Translations under genes and position numbers: made by a program
Source: Campylobacterota bacterium
GTDB lineage: Bacteria > Campylobacterota > Campylobacteria > Campylobacterales > Sulfurovaceae
Assembly (NCBI GenBank): GCA_003646505.1
Contig: QMKT01000122.1
Location: forward strand, 1 to 5,817
Direction: 5' to 3'
DNA: 5,817 nucleotides
In this document: one piece after another, positions 1 through 5,591 of the stretch
Layout of the letters: every line of letters starts with the position of its first letter
How positions within the stretch are numbered: the stretch's first letter is position 1
The notes under the pieces: model-generated
What the model was told of the DNA's origin: nothing
The model's input: the letters and a program-made list of their open reading frames with translations, nothing else
The model's database searches: none

Positions 1-347
1 AAATATCTGCACTGAAAGTGGTAGCGGTAGAACCTATCACTTCAGCTGTATTGGAAGGAGGACCTGCCGGCCCTCATAAGATCCAGGGTATTGGTGCAGG
101 ATTTATCCCTAAAATTCTCAATACAGAGATCTATGATGAAGTGCTTGCAGTGAGCAATGAAGAATCTTTTGCCATGGCACAAAAGATTGCCAGAGAAGAA
201 GGTCTTCTTATTGGTATTTCCTCTGGAGCAAATCTACATGCTGCACAAATACTTGCAGCCAGACCCGAAAATAAAGGGAAAACGATCATCACCATACTCT
301 GTGATACGGCTGAACGTTATCTCTCAACAGAGTTATTTGACACATAA
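1..347 (+). CDS. cysK: Cysteine synthase A (O-acetylserine sulfhydrylase), C-terminal part
   Basis: This is the 3' part of a gene that begins before the window; the frame is open from base 3 and 114 residues are visible. CysK is a cytosolic PLP enzyme that makes L-cysteine from O-acetylserine and sulfide. The visible part carries hallmarks of the family: VEP followed by a GGPAGPHKIQGIGAGFIP stretch, the GISSGAN motif that contributes to the PLP site, and the C-terminal CDTAERYLSTELF signature. The usual form of that last motif has GERYLS; here Ala replaces Gly, a mild change. The PLP lysine and the substrate loop lie upstream and cannot be checked. The long C-terminus and the HKIQGIGAGFIP segment favour CysK over CysM, but without the N-terminal half a cystathionine beta-synthase-like relative is not fully excluded. 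Its stop codon overlaps the next start by one base, so the two genes are probably cotranscribed. Confidence 0.93.
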   Translation, partial: ISALKVVAVEPITSAVLEGGPAGPHKIQGIGAGFIPKILNTEIYDEVLAVSNEESFAMAQKIAREEGLLIGISSGANLHAAQILAARPENKGKTIITILCDTAERYLSTELFDT

Positions 348-943
348 TGTCTCATGATACATTACCACTTCTTCTCCTTGAAACGATCAAAGTAGAAGAC
401 GGTAAAGTACACAACCTTTCTTATCATCAGCAACGATGCGATAAAAGTCGTCAGAAACTTTTTGGATCCAAAGATACTCTGAAGTTATCTTCCCTCATCA
501 CAGCACCTAAAGAGGGTCTCTATCGTTGTCGTATTGTCTATGGAGAAGAACTAAACTCTATTGAGTACATCCCCTATACTCCCAGAGAGATCCATTCCCT
601 AAAGGTAGTGTCATCAGACATTGAATACGCACATAAATATGCGCATAGAGAGTCTTTAGATGCTTTACGCATTGCCCATCCCAATGTGGATGAAGTTATC
701 ATACAACAAGAGGGGTATTTAACCGATACCACCCTATCAAATATTGCTTTTTATGATGGTAAACTCTGGGTTACACCTAAAAAACCTTTATTACAGGGCA
801 CCATGAGAGCAAAATTGATCGAAGAAGGGTTACTTAAGACGGCAGATATTAGTAAAGACGACTTGCATAAATATACACATGTAGCTTTAATCAATGCTAT
901 GATAGGATTTAAAATCTTAAATCATTTTAATATACACTATTAA
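347..943 (+). CDS. Class IV PLP aminotransferase family protein, aminodeoxychorismate lyase-like
   Basis: A 198-residue protein of the branched-chain aminotransferase/PabC fold. It opens with LLETIKVEDGKVHNLSYHQQR, the usual N-terminal signature (ET(I) ... G ... L..H..R). K97 in YAHKYAHR aligns with the PLP lysine of PabC (KHLNR in E. coli). The LTDTTLSNIAF segment (about 125-135) matches the TE....N cofactor region, with Asp127 in place of the usual Glu. GTMR (151-154) is the phosphate-binding turn. PabC releases p-aminobenzoate and pyruvate from aminodeoxychorismate for folate synthesis, and that is the likeliest role. The protein is shorter than E. coli PabC (about 270 residues), and a branched-chain or D-amino-acid aminotransferase activity cannot be excluded, so no symbol is given. 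The start overlaps the cysK stop (TAATG) and has no clear Shine-Dalgarno sequence, suggesting translational coupling. Confidence 0.8.
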   Translation: MSHDTLPLLLLETIKVEDGKVHNLSYHQQRCDKSRQKLFGSKDTLKLSSLITAPKEGLYRCRIVYGEELNSIEYIPYTPREIHSLKVVSSDIEYAHKYAHRESLDALRIAHPNVDEVIIQQEGYLTDTTLSNIAFYDGKLWVTPKKPLLQGTMRAKLIEEGLLKTADISKDDLHKYTHVALINAMIGFKILNHFNIHY

Positions 944-945
944 GT

Positions 946-949
946 AAGG
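946..949 (+). promoter_or_regulatory. Ribosome binding site of the SspB-like gene
   Basis: AAGG lies 8 bases before the ATG at 958, in the 14-base gap after the aminotransferase stop. It supports the chosen start and an operon arrangement with the gene before it. Confidence 0.6.
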
Positions 950-957
950 TAAATATC

Positions 958-1419
958 ATGACTATAAACCTGTTTCAAACTCCTGAGTATCGTACACTCA
1001 TACAAACACATATCTTTCAAAGTATTGACTATTTATTTCAAAAAAATCAGGAGTTCGCACTTGCCTGTGAAGTAAAATACATCACCTTCAATCCAGAATT
1101 ACCCTTAAGTATTAAAGAATCATTTGAAGATACTGTGTTGTTTATATTGAGTGGGTATACATTTGAAAGTGCGCAACTTGAAGATAATCATTTTTCATTT
1201 GAAGCTGGATTTGGAAGTGAAAATTTTGGCTCAACCATATCTGTACCCTTACTTGCCATTAAGCAGGTTTTTGTGGGTGACAACCCTATTGTTATCAATC
1301 TTGCACAACCTGTAATAGAAATAGAAGAAATAAAAGAAGAGAGTGCCTCTAAACAATCTTCCATGGAAGCCTTGCTAAATAACCCTGAGAATAAAAAACT
1401 TCTTAAGAAAAAGAAATAG
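958..1419 (+). CDS. Conserved hypothetical protein, candidate SspB-like ClpXP adaptor
   Basis: A 153-residue soluble protein with no signal peptide or membrane segment, usually annotated as hypothetical. Residues 34-115 read like the SspB fold: a beta segment ALACEVKY, a segment ending in VLFILSGYTF (60-69), then FSFEAGFGS (79-87) followed by ISVPLLAIKQVF (94-105). SspB proteins typically show a hydrophobic strand near ILNI, then 'F.ARF.G....+.VP..AI..+F'. SspB binds ssrA-tagged or other substrates and hands them to ClpXP through a flexible tail ending in a short ClpX-binding segment. Here an acidic linker (about 121-137, EIEEIKEESASK) precedes a basic, leucine-containing end (NKKLLKKKK), which is compatible with that layout. 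The family link is my reading of the pattern, not a search result. What is seen is the protein and its motifs; the adaptor role is inference. It is the last gene of the rightward operon, ending at a hairpin. Confidence 0.85.
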   Translation: MTINLFQTPEYRTLIQTHIFQSIDYLFQKNQEFALACEVKYITFNPELPLSIKESFEDTVLFILSGYTFESAQLEDNHFSFEAGFGSENFGSTISVPLLAIKQVFVGDNPIVINLAQPVIEIEEIKEESASKQSSMEALLNNPENKKLLKKKK

Positions 1420-1421
1420 AC

Positions 1422-1453
1422 CCAAGACGCAAATACTTAAATTTGTACCTTGG
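1422..1453. terminator. Hairpin between convergent genes, possible bidirectional terminator
   Basis: CCAAG-ac-GCAAAT, a 6-base loop (ACTTAA), then ATTTGT-ac-CTTGG. The arms are 13 bases each, with a 2x2 internal mismatch and one G-U pair in the + strand RNA. It lies exactly between the stop of the SspB-like gene (1419) and the stop of the convergent lysR gene (1463). On the - strand the sequence after the stem is T-rich (complement of the AAGAAAAAGAAA end of the neighbouring gene); on the + strand there is no good T-run. Position is the strongest argument; the stem itself is weak. Confidence 0.4.
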
Positions 1454-1462
1454 TGTTAAAAC

Positions 1463-2365
1463 TTAACAGTGACCTGCTAAAATATAATTTACAACTTTAT
1501 CTACATAAGCATTATGTTTATTCTCTTTAGAGTAAACAATGAAGAACTTACGTGTCATTGTAAAGCCTCTGAGTTTTGCTTCAAAAAGCTCACCATTAGC
1601 CACTTCATCCATGATCGCATGTTTTGACAAGATAGAAACCACTGGTCTCTCCTGCTTTCTCTCACTCTTTTTAAGTGTTTGAAGTACAGTAGTTGTATTA
1701 CTCACTTCAGAAAGCACATTAAAGCTTTTACACGAAACACCCAATTCGTCAAATACTTCAGTAACAACTCTTCTTGTATGTGATCCCTCATTACGACAGA
1801 TCCAGTCAAAGTCATAAAGCTCTTCCGTTTTAAGTATTTTAGGAATTGGCACATTACTTACAACAACCAGTTCATCTTCCAGCCACTCTCTGTAAATAAG
1901 TTCATTGTCCATCACTGGTGATTCAATAAGACCCACATCCAGTTTTCTGTCCTTAAGTTTTTCTACAATCCCATCACTAACGTCTATGTCTAGTTTCACG
2001 CTGTTATTGATCGCGTCAGCCACTGTATTCAAACATTGCCCAGGAATAACATAAGTCCCAATCGTATAAGAAGCACCTAATCTAAATGTGATCTCTTTAT
2101 TGATGATCTTGAGTATATCCTGCTCTGAAGAATGAATCTCTTTTTCAAGTCTTGTTGCTACCTTATAGAGTTCTTCACCCTCATTGGTAAGTTTGATACC
2201 ATTCTTTTTACGTTCAATTACTTTACAAGCAAGATATTTTTCAATAAATTTGATCTGTTGCGTTACTGCCGGCTGTGAAATCCCTAATTTAGCAGAAGCT
2301 TTAGAAAAACTTCTTTCACGTGCCACAGTTAGAAATGTTTCTAATTTTACAAAATCTTTTAGCAT
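1463..2365 (-). CDS. LysR-family transcriptional regulator
   Basis: A complete 300-residue LysR-type regulator, the usual length of the family. The N-terminal winged helix-turn-helix (about residues 5-65) has the classic spacing: FLTVARERSFSKASAKLGIS, then QPAVTQQIKFIEKYL, then ERKKNGIKLTNEGEELY. A linker helix (65-90) leads to the effector-binding domain (about 92-296), which includes RNEGSHTRR (191-199), a form of the REPGSGTR-like segment seen in many LysR sensors. Such proteins act as tetramers that change DNA bending when a small-molecule inducer binds. The inducer cannot be told from sequence. From memory it resembles the regulator annotated in Campylobacter (Cj1000 type), but this is not verified. 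The ATG is supported by AAGGA (2377-2373 on the - strand) 7 bases upstream. It is convergent with the cysK operon and divergent from the helicase gene; its target may be its own promoter or lie elsewhere. Confidence 0.95.
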   Translation of the reverse strand: MLKDFVKLETFLTVARERSFSKASAKLGISQPAVTQQIKFIEKYLACKVIERKKNGIKLTNEGEELYKVATRLEKEIHSSEQDILKIINKEITFRLGASYTIGTYVIPGQCLNTVADAINNSVKLDIDVSDGIVEKLKDRKLDVGLIESPVMDNELIYREWLEDELVVVSNVPIPKILKTEELYDFDWICRNEGSHTRRVVTEVFDELGVSCKSFNVLSEVSNTTTVLQTLKKSERKQERPVVSILSKHAIMDEVANGELFEAKLRGFTMTRKFFIVYSKENKHNAYVDKVVNYILAGHC

Positions 2366-2404
2366 ATGTATGTCCTTGGTTTAAATGTGTAAGTTAATAA
2401 TGTC

Positions 2405-2410
2405 ATTATA
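2405..2410 (-). promoter_or_regulatory. -10 box of the lysR promoter
   Basis: A perfect TATAAT on the - strand, 39 bases before the ATG. It would give a leader of roughly 30 bases with the AAGGA ribosome binding site inside it. A second TATAAT lies 10 bases further upstream (2415-2420, - strand). No TTGACA-like -35 is present (ATGTAT at the right distance), which is normal for Campylobacterota housekeeping promoters. Confidence 0.55.
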
Positions 2411-2431
2411 TCAGATTATACTTAAACATAC

Positions 2432-2446
2432 ATAAGTTCTGCTTAT
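2432..2446. promoter_or_regulatory. Candidate LysR-type operator (ATAAG-N5-CTTAT)
   Basis: A perfect interrupted dyad, ATAAG TTCTG CTTAT, that fits the T-N11-A rule of LysR-type binding sites (T2433, A2445). It lies at the -35 region of the lysR promoter, where negative autoregulation is common in this family. An overlapping second dyad, TTATT-AG-AATAA (2443-2454), extends it to the right. AT-rich intergenic DNA produces such dyads by chance, so this is a placement-supported guess. Confidence 0.4.
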
Positions 2447-2464
2447 TAGAATAATTTTATTTAG

Positions 2465-2470
2465 TATAAT
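2465..2470 (+). promoter_or_regulatory. Possible distal -10 box, rightward
   Basis: TAGTATAAT on the + strand, with the LysR-type dyad just at its -35 position. A transcript from here would begin near 2476 and carry a leader of about 120 bases before the helicase ATG, or be a separate short RNA. No -35 is recognisable and the region is very AT-rich. Confidence 0.3.
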
Positions 2471-2562
2471 TCAAATTTTATTAAGTTTTTGCAGTTTTTC
2501 TACATACACTCATAAAAATCTATGCTGCTTTATGCTTATGTCACTTCTAATTAATAAAAAGG

Positions 2563-2568
2563 TATAAT
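2563..2568 (+). promoter_or_regulatory. -10 box of the helicase promoter
   Basis: GGTATAAT on the + strand, 28 bases before the helicase ATG. Transcription would start near 2575, leaving a short leader of about 22 bases with AGGAG at its 5' side. It is preceded by an A/T-rich tract (TTAATAAAAA) rather than a -35 hexamer. Confidence 0.5.
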
Positions 2569-2579
2569 TAATACACTAT

Positions 2580-2584
2580 AGGAG
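2580..2584 (+). promoter_or_regulatory. Ribosome binding site of the helicase gene, unusually far from the ATG
   Basis: AGGAG lies 12 bases before the ATG at 2597, more than the usual 5-9. An in-frame TAG at 2579-2581 and the lack of any ATG, GTG or TTG after it rule out an upstream start, so 2597 is the first possible start. The protein begins METILDALNPSQREAV, the expected distance before the Q motif. Confidence 0.55.
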
Positions 2585-2596
2585 CGCAATAACGTT

Positions 2597-4663
2597 ATGG
2601 AAACAATTTTAGATGCATTAAACCCTTCACAGAGAGAAGCCGTTGAACACATTGATGGTCCGATGCTTATTCTTGCTGGTGCCGGCAGCGGAAAGACCAA
2701 AACACTTACCACCAGACTTGCATACCTTGTTGGAGAAGTGGGTATTGACCCTGCCAATACACTCACACTTACTTTTACTAACAAAGCAGCTGCTGAGATG
2801 CGTGAACGTGCACTTAGTCTTATGCCTGCAAAAGTCTCTTACCCCCCGCTTTTATGTACTTTTCACAAATTTGGTCTACTATTCTTAAAATTTCATATCG
2901 AAAAGCTGGGCAGAAGCAATACTTTTGTCATCATAGACAGTGATGACAAAAAACGTCTTTTACGCAGTATTGCAAAAGAGTTAAAAATTGACCTCAATAT
3001 CGCTTTTATCGCTTCAGAGATTTCAAAATACAAAAATTCCATACTCTCACCTGAATTGGTTACCCAAAAAGCAGAACTGCCTGATTACAAAAAAGTAGCA
3101 GCCATTTATGCGAAATATCAGAACAATATAGAAGAGAACAATCTTGTAGATTTTGATGATCTTCTAATGCTTACCTATCAAATACTCAGTAAAGATGAAA
3201 ACTTACGTAAAGAGACAAGCAATCGCTATAAATACATCATGGTAGATGAATATCAAGATACCAATGAATTGCAGTTTCAACTGCTTGATCTTCTCTCTTC
3301 AGAGCACAACAACCTTTGTGTCGTAGGAGATGATGATCAAAGTATTTATGGATGGCGTGGTGCGAACATTCGTAATATCTTAGAATTTGCAAATAATTTC
3401 GAGACCTGTAAAACGGTAAAACTTGAGACCAATTACCGTTCCACCAGCCCCATACTCAAAGCGGCCAATACTCTGATAGAACACAACTCAACACGTCTAG
3501 GTAAAAAACTGACTTCACACAAGGGTAAAGGTGCAGAGGTTAAACTCCTGCATTCACTCGATGAATCTATGGAAGCCAAAGCGATCGCCCATGAAGTACA
3601 AAAACTCTTAGATAAAGGGGTAGACCCTGATGAAATAGCTGTTCTTTACCGTATCAATGCCCTTTCACGTTCACTTGAAGAGGGATTTAGCAAAGAAGGT
3701 GTAGGATTTAAACTCATAGGAGGCATGCGCTTTTATGAACGTGCCGAAATCAAAGATATTATCTCTTACTTTAGGGTTCTTTCCAATCCACATGATGATT
3801 TTTCACTCATACGTATTATTAATAAACCTAAAAGGGGTATCGGTAAAGCGTCTATAGAAAAATTACAAAAAGCTGCCTTTGATTCACACATTTCATTGTA
3901 TGAATATATAGAAAGATCTATTGCAGGTGACCTACCTACAGTAATCAGCAAAAAAGTATCTATTGCTCTTGCAAAACTTGTTGAAGATATTACACTTTTA
4001 CAAGATGAGATCAATCATACACTGGGGAATTTTATCACTCTGTTTGAAGAGCGCATCAAACTCAAAGACCACTATGTGGGTATGGTGGATGGATTTGACC
4101 GTATTTTGAATATTGATGAATTTTACGGATACTTTAGAGATGCCGTCATTAAAAACCCTGACCTGACACTCGATGAGTTCCTCAATGATATTTCACTGCA
4201 AAGTGATCAGGATCAATTGGAGGAAGATACCATAACCATCATGAGTATCCATGCTTCCAAAGGGCTGGAGTTTGAACACCTCTTTGTCATAGGTTTAGAA
4301 GAAGAGTTCTTCCCTTTACTTGGTGAGGGATGCAACATGGAGGAAGAGCGCCGTTTAGGGTATGTGGCGATCACCAGAGCAAAATCTGATCTGACACTGT
4401 GTTATGTTGATAGCCGCTTCTATAAGGGTCGACGTAAGATGATAGATAAAAGTCGTTTCCTTGGAGAAGCAGGACTCATTCAAGATACAAGTCTCAAAAT
4501 AACAAAAGCCTCAGCCTTTAAAAAAGGAGACCTTGTGAAACACAAGATCTTTGGCATCGGTCGGGTGCAAGCTGCCAATAAATCTGGTAAAGAGTATAAA
4601 CTTCTCATTAATTTTGGTGGAAATAAAAAAGAAATTTTAAGTTCTTTTGTACAGAGTATTTAA
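2597..4663 (+). CDS. ATP-dependent 3'-5' DNA helicase, UvrD/Rep/PcrA family
   Basis: A complete 688-residue superfamily 1A helicase with every expected motif in order: Q motif LNPSQREAV (8-16), Walker A GAGSGKT (28-34, Lys33), motif Ia TLTFTNKAAAEMRERA (57-72), Ib CTFHKF (87-92), Walker B VDEYQD (216-221), motif III VVGDDDQSIYGWRGA (242-256), motif IV ETNYRS (277-282), motif V IHASKGLEFEHLFVIGLEEEFFPL (551-574) and motif VI EEERRLGYVAITRA (582-595, Arg594). The C-terminal part (about 641-688, FKKGDLVKHKIFGIGRV) matches the Tudor-like domain of UvrD/PcrA, which contacts RNA polymerase in studied members. Such enzymes unwind DNA in repair, remove proteins from DNA and help restart forks. Campylobacterota carry more than one paralogue and I cannot decide between Rep and UvrD from this window, so no symbol is given. 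Its position before truB matches the arrangement remembered from Campylobacter. Confidence 0.95.
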   Translation: METILDALNPSQREAVEHIDGPMLILAGAGSGKTKTLTTRLAYLVGEVGIDPANTLTLTFTNKAAAEMRERALSLMPAKVSYPPLLCTFHKFGLLFLKFHIEKLGRSNTFVIIDSDDKKRLLRSIAKELKIDLNIAFIASEISKYKNSILSPELVTQKAELPDYKKVAAIYAKYQNNIEENNLVDFDDLLMLTYQILSKDENLRKETSNRYKYIMVDEYQDTNELQFQLLDLLSSEHNNLCVVGDDDQSIYGWRGANIRNILEFANNFETCKTVKLETNYRSTSPILKAANTLIEHNSTRLGKKLTSHKGKGAEVKLLHSLDESMEAKAIAHEVQKLLDKGVDPDEIAVLYRINALSRSLEEGFSKEGVGFKLIGGMRFYERAEIKDIISYFRVLSNPHDDFSLIRIINKPKRGIGKASIEKLQKAAFDSHISLYEYIERSIAGDLPTVISKKVSIALAKLVEDITLLQDEINHTLGNFITLFEERIKLKDHYVGMVDGFDRILNIDEFYGYFRDAVIKNPDLTLDEFLNDISLQSDQDQLEEDTITIMSIHASKGLEFEHLFVIGLEEEFFPLLGEGCNMEEERRLGYVAITRAKSDLTLCYVDSRFYKGRRKMIDKSRFLGEAGLIQDTSLKITKASAFKKGDLVKHKIFGIGRVQAANKSGKEYKLLINFGGNKKEILSSFVQSI

Positions 4664-4675
4664 TGATATATCACA

Positions 4676-4747
4676 CGCGTAGGGTGGATTTATCCACCAG
4701 ATTTAACCAACCATTCAAAATAAAGATGGATAAATCCACCCTACGCG
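4676..4747. repeat. REP/MITE-like palindromic element with perfect 21-bp arms
   Basis: The arms at 4676-4696 and 4727-4747 are exact reverse complements (21 of 21), separated by a 30-base A/T-rich spacer. The core reads TAGGGTGGATTTATCCA on the left and its reverse complement on the right. Each arm also contains its own small palindrome: GGTGGAT-TT-ATCCACC at 4683-4698 and TGGAT-AA-ATCCA at 4727-4738. The element could thus fold as one long stem or as two short hairpins, like paired inverted REP units. 'GTAGGGTGGAT...ATCCACCCTAC' cores are, from memory, a widespread kind of dispersed repeat in Proteobacteria, some moved by REP-associated tyrosine transposases. The outermost CGCG is self-complementary, so it could be part of the arms or a 4-bp target duplication. 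No transposase is encoded here. There is no T-run after the stem, so it is not a standard terminator, though the stem may protect the helicase mRNA end. Confidence 0.8.
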
Positions 4748-4760
4748 ATGGACATTACCT

Positions 4761-5591
4761 GTGAATCGTCTCTTTGTCGTAAACAAACCCATTTTTAAAA
4801 CATCAAACGGTTATATGGGCTATGTCAAACGTAAATACGGTACCAAAAAAGTGGGCTTCTCCGGTACACTTGACCCTTTTGCCACAGGCTGTCTTATAGT
4901 TGCAACTGGTCAATACACTAAACTCTTCCAGTACCTTGACAAAACACCCAAAAGCTACAAAGCAACACTATGGCTTGGTGCTAACTCTCCGAGTCTTGAT
5001 ATAGAAAAGGTAGACAGCATTAAAGAAGTAGACACGTTTAATGAACAGCATATCAAAGATACGATTGCTTCACTGCTAGGTGAACTTACTTATTATCCAC
5101 CAAAATTCTGTGCAAAAAAGATCAACGGGAAACGTGCCTATGAACTTGCTCGTGCCGGTGAAGAAGTAGACTTGAAGACTATTACTTCAACCATCTACGA
5201 TATCAAACTACTCAACTACAACCACCCTTTTGTACATTTTGAAGCTAAAGTAAGTGAAGGTACATATATCAGAAGTTTAGGTGCATTAATAGCAGACAAG
5301 TTAGGTGTTGACGGTACACTTTCCTCTTTGCATCGTATCCATGAAGGGCAGTTTTATTATAACAACGAAAAAGCCCTTAACCCTTTTACTCATTTGGCTT
5401 TATCATCCAATACCTATACGGGAGATGAATCATTTATGGAACTAGGGAAAAAACTTGATATTGAGTATTTTAATATACAAGAAGATGGTATTTATCTCAT
5501 AGAGACTACGAATTTCTTTTCTATTATCGAAATTTTAAATCATGAAGTAAAATACAAATTTAACAGAATACCAAAGTTTGAGGAAAATTAA
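4761..5591 (+). CDS. truB: tRNA pseudouridine(55) synthase TruB
   Basis: A complete 276-residue TruB, near the length remembered for Campylobacter and shorter than E. coli (314). It converts U55 in the T-arm of elongator tRNAs to pseudouridine and also acts as a tRNA-folding chaperone in studied bacteria. Motifs seen: the catalytic loop FSGTLDPFATG with nucleophile Asp38; SYKATLWLG with Tyr66 (E. coli Tyr76); PPKFCAKKINGKRAYELAR (113-131); and GTYIRSLGALIADKLG (167-182) with Tyr169 and Arg171. The C-terminal tail beyond about 210 does not look like a clear PUA domain. The start is a GTG: no other start codon lies between the in-frame TAA at 4731 and this GTG, and the next ATG (codon 19) would lose the conserved N-terminus. 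Upstream there is only a weak GGA (4750-4752), right beside the repeat element. The stop overlaps the ispE start. Confidence 0.95.
   Translation: MNRLFVVNKPIFKTSNGYMGYVKRKYGTKKVGFSGTLDPFATGCLIVATGQYTKLFQYLDKTPKSYKATLWLGANSPSLDIEKVDSIKEVDTFNEQHIKDTIASLLGELTYYPPKFCAKKINGKRAYELARAGEEVDLKTITSTIYDIKLLNYNHPFVHFEAKVSEGTYIRSLGALIADKLGVDGTLSSLHRIHEGQFYYNNEKALNPFTHLALSSNTYTGDESFMELGKKLDIEYFNIQEDGIYLIETTNFFSIIEILNHEVKYKFNRIPKFEEN
5580..5584 (+). promoter_or_regulatory. Ribosome binding site of ispE
   Basis: GAGGA within the last codons of truB, 6 bases before the ATG at 5591. Together with the TAATG overlap it fixes the ispE start. Confidence 0.7.

Noticed and set aside
2365..2434. TATGTATG at 2365-2372 and CATACATA at 2427-2434 form an 8-bp inverted repeat flanking the lysR leader
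   Set aside because: Short, low-complexity, AT-rich and 54 bases apart; such pairs are expected by chance here.
2521..2545. Near-direct repeat TATGCTGCT / TATGCTTAT in the lysR-helicase intergenic region, considered as an operator or iteron
   Set aside because: Only two imperfect 9-base copies; not enough to support a binding-site array or origin.
2551..2784. A - strand open frame of 77 codons across the helicase promoter and gene start
   Set aside because: It is antisense to the highly conserved Walker A region, has no family signature and is best explained as a shadow of the helicase codons.
3766..4014. A - strand open frame of 82 codons inside the helicase gene
   Set aside because: It lies fully within a conserved gene on the other strand, with no ribosome binding site that I can support and no recognisable protein features.
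4676..4747. The palindrome before truB read as a Rho-independent terminator or a riboswitch
   Set aside because: The 30-base loop, absence of a T-run after the stem and the perfectly symmetric arms fit a REP/MITE-like repeat better; no known riboswitch core is seen.
4748..4798. ATG directly after the repeat element opening a 16-codon frame that overlaps the truB start in another frame
   Set aside because: No good ribosome binding site, very short, and the peptide shows no recognisable feature; probably chance.
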